Shown: positions 52,163 through 56,508 of the stretch, one piece after another
Layout: each line of letters starts with the position of its first letter
Position numbering within the stretch: position 1 is the stretch's first letter
Assembly: GCA_021734025.1 (NCBI GenBank)
Contig: JAIPJS010000023.1
Span: 1 to 56,508 of the forward strand
DNA length: 56,508 bases
Reading direction: 5' to 3'
From: Candidatus Neomarinimicrobiota bacterium
Lineage (GTDB): Bacteria; Fidelibacterota; JAANXI01
Notes under the pieces: model-generated
What the model was told of the DNA's origin: nothing
Database searches by the model: none
Seen by the model: only the letters and a program-made list of their open reading frames with translations
Position numbers and translations under genes: made by a program

Positions 52163-55100
52163 ATGACACAAATGCAACGGTTTATCTCCGCGCTGATGAT
52201 TTTGGTACTGGCGGGACTTCCCGGCAGCATCCTGAGTCAGACGGTTACGGATTCTGCCACGGTTTCCGTCGGTGACTGGAGTGTCGACGGCGAATACTTT
52301 GATTTTTCGCTGGACTCCGTCACCACCGATACCTCCGGAACAGACTATGTACCAGATTTCCACGGCACTTATAATGAGGGGGTAAACTTTGGCGCGGAAG
52401 GCTCACAAATTCCAGGCAAGCGCCTCCTCCGCTACTCCACATCCGGCAGCCTGGATACGGTTTCCACCGTTCCGGAATGGATCAATGCCGCACCCTGGGT
52501 GGCAACCTCCTGGGATTTTTCAAACGGCACCGGCGGATCGCCGATAGCGGTCGGCGAACTCTGGATCGTCTATACCAGGGAAGGTAACTATGCGGTGATG
52601 GAGATCACTGAAGTCAACAGCACTGACAACACCTTCACCTTCAATTATAAATATAACGCCAGCGGCAGCCGGGACTTTGGCATTCAGTCAGGCGAGGTGA
52701 CCATTGATGTCAGCAGCGTTGAATATTTTGACTTCTCCCTGGATTCCGTTTCCACCGATACCAGTGGTGCAGAATTCGTCCCCGATTTTCGTGGTTCGAG
52801 TAACGAGGGCGTCAATTTCGGCGAGGAATTCTCCGGCATCCCGGGTAAACGCCTGCTCCGATATTCCGAAAACGGCGTCATAGATACGGTCGGCACCGTG
52901 CCGGAGTGGACCAACGCGTCACCCTGGGTGGCAACCTCCTGGGAAAGCGACGGAACAAATTACCAGCCGATTTCCGTCGGCGAACTCTGGGTGGTCTATA
53001 CCAGAGAAGGCCATTACGCGGTGATGGAAATTACGGAAGTGGATTCCAGCGACTGGGGATCGGCAGGCTTCGGTGACTATTTTACATTTAAATACGAATA
53101 CCTCCCGGACGGCAGCCGGAATTTCGGTGGCGGAAATATCGAAGACCAGCCACCGGCTGTGCCAATGGGACTCCAGGTCTCCGCCGCCACGCCGGACAGC
53201 GTGGTACTCACCTGGACCGCCAATTCCGAAACCGATCTAGATCATTATCAAGTTTACCGGAATACAAACAACGATGTCGCGAATGCGTTGGACGTCTCCG
53301 CAACAAACTCCTTTACAGATACGAATGTGGATTCCGGTCAGATTTACTATTACTGGGTCTCGGCTGTGGATGCCGGTGGCAACGAGAGCAAACGTTCCCA
53401 ATGGGCCATGGCCAACACCTCGCTATTTCCGTTGCAGGTCGGTACAGCGACTGTCTCCGCCTCCGCCAGCACCGAAGAGTACTTCGACTTTTCGCTGGAT
53501 TCTGTGGCCACCGATACCAGCGGTAAGGCGTATATCCCGGACTTCCGCGGAACACCCAATGAAGGCGTAAACTTCGGCAGCGAAGGGACGCTCATCTCAG
53601 GCAAACGGCTCTATTTGTACGAGCAATCCACCTTCACAGGCATCATCGATACGGTGACGACCGTACCGGACTGGACGAATGCATCGCCATGGGTCGGTAC
53701 TTCATGGGAAGGTGACGGCACAAACGGGCAACCCATTGAAGTGGGCCAACTCTGGGTGGTCTACACCAGAGAAGGGCATTACGCCATTATGATCATCACC
53801 GATGTAAGCAGTACCGATGGTACATTTACGTTTAACTACAAGTACAACCCAAACGGTACCCGGGATTTCGAAAATATCCCTGAAGAAGAGGTACCGCCGG
53901 CGCCCCCAACAGGTCTGACCGCTGTTGCCTCACCCGATAGTGTCGTGCTCACCTGGGACGCGAACACCGAGTCGGACCTTCGATACTACAAGGTGTACAG
54001 AGGTGATACCGGCGATCTGAATACGGCTACTTCGCTCGTTACGACTGGAGACACATCCTATACCGATGCCTCGATCGACTCCGGACAGGTCTATTACTAC
54101 TGGGTACTGGCAGGAGATACCGGCGGACTGGAGAGCGAATTCTCCATGGGCGTCATGGTCAACACATCCGTATTCGATGTTCGGTCCGGAATGGCGACTA
54201 TTTCCGTAGCTCAACCCGAATATTTCGACTTTTCGCTGGATTCGGCCACCACGGATACGTCCGGCGCCGAATATATTCCGGATTTTCGTGGCACTTCGAA
54301 TGAAGGTGTGAACTTTGGTAATGAAAGTACCCAGATCCCAGGGAACCGGATCCTGCGGTATGCTGAAAATGGTATTCTGGATACCGTAACCACCGTACCC
54401 CAATGGACTAACACTTCGCCGTGGATTGGCGTATCCTGGCAGGGCGATGGCACCAACGGCCTGCCACTTGCCGCGGGCGAACTCTGGGTCGTCTATACCA
54501 GAGAAGGCCATTACGCGGTGATGGAGATTACGGAAGTGGATTCCAGTGATTCCGGGACACCGGGATTCGGTGACTGGTTTAGCTTTAAATATGAGTACCT
54601 CCCCGGTGGGGGCAGAGATTTTGGCGGCGGCAGCACCGAAGATCTCCCCCCGGCCACGCCAACGGATCTCAGGATTGCGGGAGCGTCACCGGACAGTGTT
54701 ATGATCTCCTGGAGCCCCAACATTGAAGCCGATCTGGCTTATTACAAAATCTACCGGAGTACGAATAACGATATTCCCGATTCGCTTGATATTTCAGCGA
54801 CTCCCTTCTATACCGATCTCGCAGTGGACTCAGGAAAGGTCTATTACTACTGGGTATCCGCTGTGGACGCTGCGGGGCAGGAGAGTCAACTGACACAGTG
54901 GGTGACGGCGAACACCTCATACGCCCCCCTCCAGAGCGGATTCGTAACCCTCTCCGTAGCCAACAGCGAATATTTCGATTTTTCGCTGGATTCGGTGGCC
55001 ACCGATACGTCCGGCGCCGAATATGTGCCCGATTTCCATGGGACGTTCAACGAGGGCGTCAACTTCGGTAGTGAGGGCTCGAAGATCCCAGGCCGGCGAC

Positions 55101-56437
55101 TGATCCGGTATGCGGCATCCGGAAACCTGGACACGGTTTCGGTTGTTCCGGAGTGGACAAATGCCTCTCCATGGGTCGAAACCTCGTGGGATTTCTCGGA
55201 CGGTACCCTCGGTATGCCGCTATCGCCAGGCGAACTCTGGGTCGTCTATACCAGAGAAGGCCATTACGCAGTGATGGAGATTACGGAAGTGGATTCCAGC
55301 GATTCCGGGACACCGGGATTCGGTGACTGGTTCAGCTTCAGGTACAAGTATCAGCCGAACGGTACCCGAAGATTCGAGCCGGGTGAAATGGATCTGCCAC
55401 CAGCGGCTCCGCTATTGACGCGGGTGTTGACATATATCGACAGCGTAACCATTCGCTGGGAAGCCAACCTGGAAGCCGATCTGGACCACTACATCCTGTA
55501 TCGCGGAACCAGTATCGATACCAGTGCCGCCGATACACTGACTACACTCAGATCTTCGCAAACCGCGTATGTTGATACCTCCGTAGCCAGTGACTCTCAT
55601 TATGCATACTATTTGGGGGCGGTCGATGCCGCAGGCCAAACCAGCATGTTAAGCGGCAGCGGTTTGATAAAGACGTTGATTGACACCATCAGGCTGGATA
55701 GCCAGGTGGTCCACATTGGGTCCGATCCGGTGTACTTTGATTTCAGCGCCGGGTACGCTTTGAAAGATACCACTCATCCTGCGCGAGTGGCAGACTTCTG
55801 CGGTACGGCCAATGAAGGCGTCAACTTCGGGGCCGAAGGGACGCTTATTCCCGGAAACAGACTCCTCCGCCTTGCGGTAAACGGTTCGCTGGATACCGTA
55901 AAGACAGTTCCGGAATGGACAAACCAATCGCCATGGATCGCCACATCATGGGAAAGCAATGGCACCAACTTCCAGTCGATTGCCGAAGGCGAACTCTGGG
56001 TGGTCTATACCAGAGAAGGTCACTACGCCGTCATGGAAATCACGCAGGTTGAGACCGAGGATAATTCCCGGTTCTATTTCCGCTATAAGTATCAACCAAA
56101 CGGCAGTCGGGAGTTCAATGGCAAAACAGTGGATGCAACAGACGAACCGCTGGTCATTGATAAATTCAGCCTGGCACAGAACTATCCGAACCCGTTTAAT
56201 CCCACCACGCAGATTCAGTACGATATTCCACAGAAAACGCAGGTTCGAATCAGCGTGTACGATATGCTTGGACGGCAGGTTGCGGTTCTGGTCAACAAAT
56301 CGGTTGAACCGGGACGGTATACCGTGGATTGGGATGGCCGCGATGCCTATGGTCACGCGGTGAGCTCCGGAGTCTACTTCTATCGGATTGCGACAACTGA
56401 ATTCACTGATGTCCGGAAGATGGTCTTTATGAAGTAA
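52163..56437 (+). CDS. T9SS-exported protein with six copies of an unrecognised domain and four FN3 modules
   Basis: 1424 residues from the ATG at 52163, with AAAGGGG six bases upstream; the ATG at 52157 is too close to it. Signal peptide to about residue 26 (..GLPGSILSQ). Six repeats of about 120 residues begin near 52291, 52720, 53479, 54219, 54968 and 55733. Each runs EYFDFSLDS, DTSG.....DF.GT.NEGVNFG, a .LLRY...G.LDTV.TVPEW strand pair, then GELWVVYTREGHYAVMEITEV and a YKY.PNGSRDF end. Fibronectin type III modules separate repeats 2-6 (PDSVVLTWTANSETDLDHY). The end is a T9SS tail (LAQNYPNPFNPTTQIQYDIP). No catalytic motif. It is a cell-surface protein of unknown ligand. The repeats are very similar to each other, implying recent amplification; the sixth is the most diverged. 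Confidence 0.85.
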   Translation: MTQMQRFISALMILVLAGLPGSILSQTVTDSATVSVGDWSVDGEYFDFSLDSVTTDTSGTDYVPDFHGTYNEGVNFGAEGSQIPGKRLLRYSTSGSLDTVSTVPEWINAAPWVATSWDFSNGTGGSPIAVGELWIVYTREGNYAVMEITEVNSTDNTFTFNYKYNASGSRDFGIQSGEVTIDVSSVEYFDFSLDSVSTDTSGAEFVPDFRGSSNEGVNFGEEFSGIPGKRLLRYSENGVIDTVGTVPEWTNASPWVATSWESDGTNYQPISVGELWVVYTREGHYAVMEITEVDSSDWGSAGFGDYFTFKYEYLPDGSRNFGGGNIEDQPPAVPMGLQVSAATPDSVVLTWTANSETDLDHYQVYRNTNNDVANALDVSATNSFTDTNVDSGQIYYYWVSAVDAGGNESKRSQWAMANTSLFPLQVGTATVSASASTEEYFDFSLDSVATDTSGKAYIPDFRGTPNEGVNFGSEGTLISGKRLYLYEQSTFTGIIDTVTTVPDWTNASPWVGTSWEGDGTNGQPIEVGQLWVVYTREGHYAIMIITDVSSTDGTFTFNYKYNPNGTRDFENIPEEEVPPAPPTGLTAVASPDSVVLTWDANTESDLRYYKVYRGDTGDLNTATSLVTTGDTSYTDASIDSGQVYYYWVLAGDTGGLESEFSMGVMVNTSVFDVRSGMATISVAQPEYFDFSLDSATTDTSGAEYIPDFRGTSNEGVNFGNESTQIPGNRILRYAENGILDTVTTVPQWTNTSPWIGVSWQGDGTNGLPLAAGELWVVYTREGHYAVMEITEVDSSDSGTPGFGDWFSFKYEYLPGGGRDFGGGSTEDLPPATPTDLRIAGASPDSVMISWSPNIEADLAYYKIYRSTNNDIPDSLDISATPFYTDLAVDSGKVYYYWVSAVDAAGQESQLTQWVTANTSYAPLQSGFVTLSVANSEYFDFSLDSVATDTSGAEYVPDFHGTFNEGVNFGSEGSKIPGRRLIRYAASGNLDTVSVVPEWTNASPWVETSWDFSDGTLGMPLSPGELWVVYTREGHYAVMEITEVDSSDSGTPGFGDWFSFRYKYQPNGTRRFEPGEMDLPPAAPLLTRVLTYIDSVTIRWEANLEADLDHYILYRGTSIDTSAADTLTTLRSSQTAYVDTSVASDSHYAYYLGAVDAAGQTSMLSGSGLIKTLIDTIRLDSQVVHIGSDPVYFDFSAGYALKDTTHPARVADFCGTANEGVNFGAEGTLIPGNRLLRLAVNGSLDTVKTVPEWTNQSPWIATSWESNGTNFQSIAEGELWVVYTREGHYAVMEITQVETEDNSRFYFRYKYQPNGSREFNGKTVDATDEPLVIDKFSLAQNYPNPFNPTTQIQYDIPQKTQVRISVYDMLGRQVAVLVNKSVEPGRYTVDWDGRDAYGHAVSSGVYFYRIATTEFTDVRKMVFMK

Positions 56438-56508
56438 AGTCTCTGAAGTAGATGTGGGGGAGATACAAAAAAGCCAAGCCCCCCCACCCCCCCGGCGGGG
56501 GTGTGTCT
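56438..56508 (+). terminator. Probable terminator cut by the window edge
   Basis: After the stop codon a C-rich/G-rich stem (CACCCCC-CCGG-CGGGGGTG near 56485-56504) is followed by TGTCT at the edge. The minus strand here has G runs that could form a quadruplex. The T tract, if any, lies beyond the window. Confidence 0.35.

Noticed and set aside
1-56508. tRNA, rRNA or integrase genes
   Set aside because: None was recognised by eye on either strand, so I do not claim an integrated mobile island with tRNA attachment site.

Overview
The window looks like chromosomal DNA from an uncultured member of the FCB superphylum (the group around Calditrichota, KSB1, Ignavibacteriota and Marinimicrobia). 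The main clues are the many secreted proteins ending in a type IX secretion (T9SS) sorting tail with a YPNPFNPTT-like motif, a PorV/PorQ-family protein, a TonB-dependent receptor without a SusD partner, and a circularly permuted GH16 lichenase of the type known from Fibrobacter. The phylum is inferred. No tRNA, rRNA or CRISPR array was seen.

Left part (1-6.7 kb): a truncated beta-helix/TPR protein runs off the left edge. Two tandem paralogous lipoproteins follow, each ending in the same repeated element. Next come a hairpin-rich non-coding stretch, the remains of a histidine kinase and a small metallophosphoesterase.

Centre (6.7-39.5 kb, all minus strand): a beta-glucan/cellulose utilisation locus. 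It appears to have four transcription units. (a) TonB receptor, a 1156-aa T9SS protein, a PorV-like protein, a PpiC-like lipoprotein, circularly permuted GH16, GH3 and GH16. (b) A CBM9-containing T9SS protein. (c) SSS symporter, a 73-aa membrane protein, GH9, cellobiose phosphorylase, GPH symporter and two GH5 enzymes. (d) A membrane-anchored solute-binding protein, a histidine kinase and an NtrC-type regulator. The implied route is extracellular cleavage, TonB-dependent import, periplasmic trimming, symport into the cytoplasm and phosphorolysis of cellobiose. An inverted repeat TTATC-N5-GATAA lies before units b, c and d. Two of these regions carry a second copy or near-copy exactly 23 bp away, so this is a good candidate for the operator of the local two-component system.

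Right part (39.5-56.5 kb): a possible plus-strand non-coding RNA with a strong terminator is followed by a HlyD - VTC domain - DUF4956 - CotH operon. Then comes a type IIG restriction-modification gene surrounded by three extra copies of its own 3' end, each joined to a repeated spacer of about 400 bp. An array of covarying hairpins lies in its leader, and its presumed target-recognition segment is visibly AT-rich. The window closes with a large plus-strand T9SS protein carrying six copies of an unrecognised domain of about 120 residues interleaved with fibronectin type III modules.
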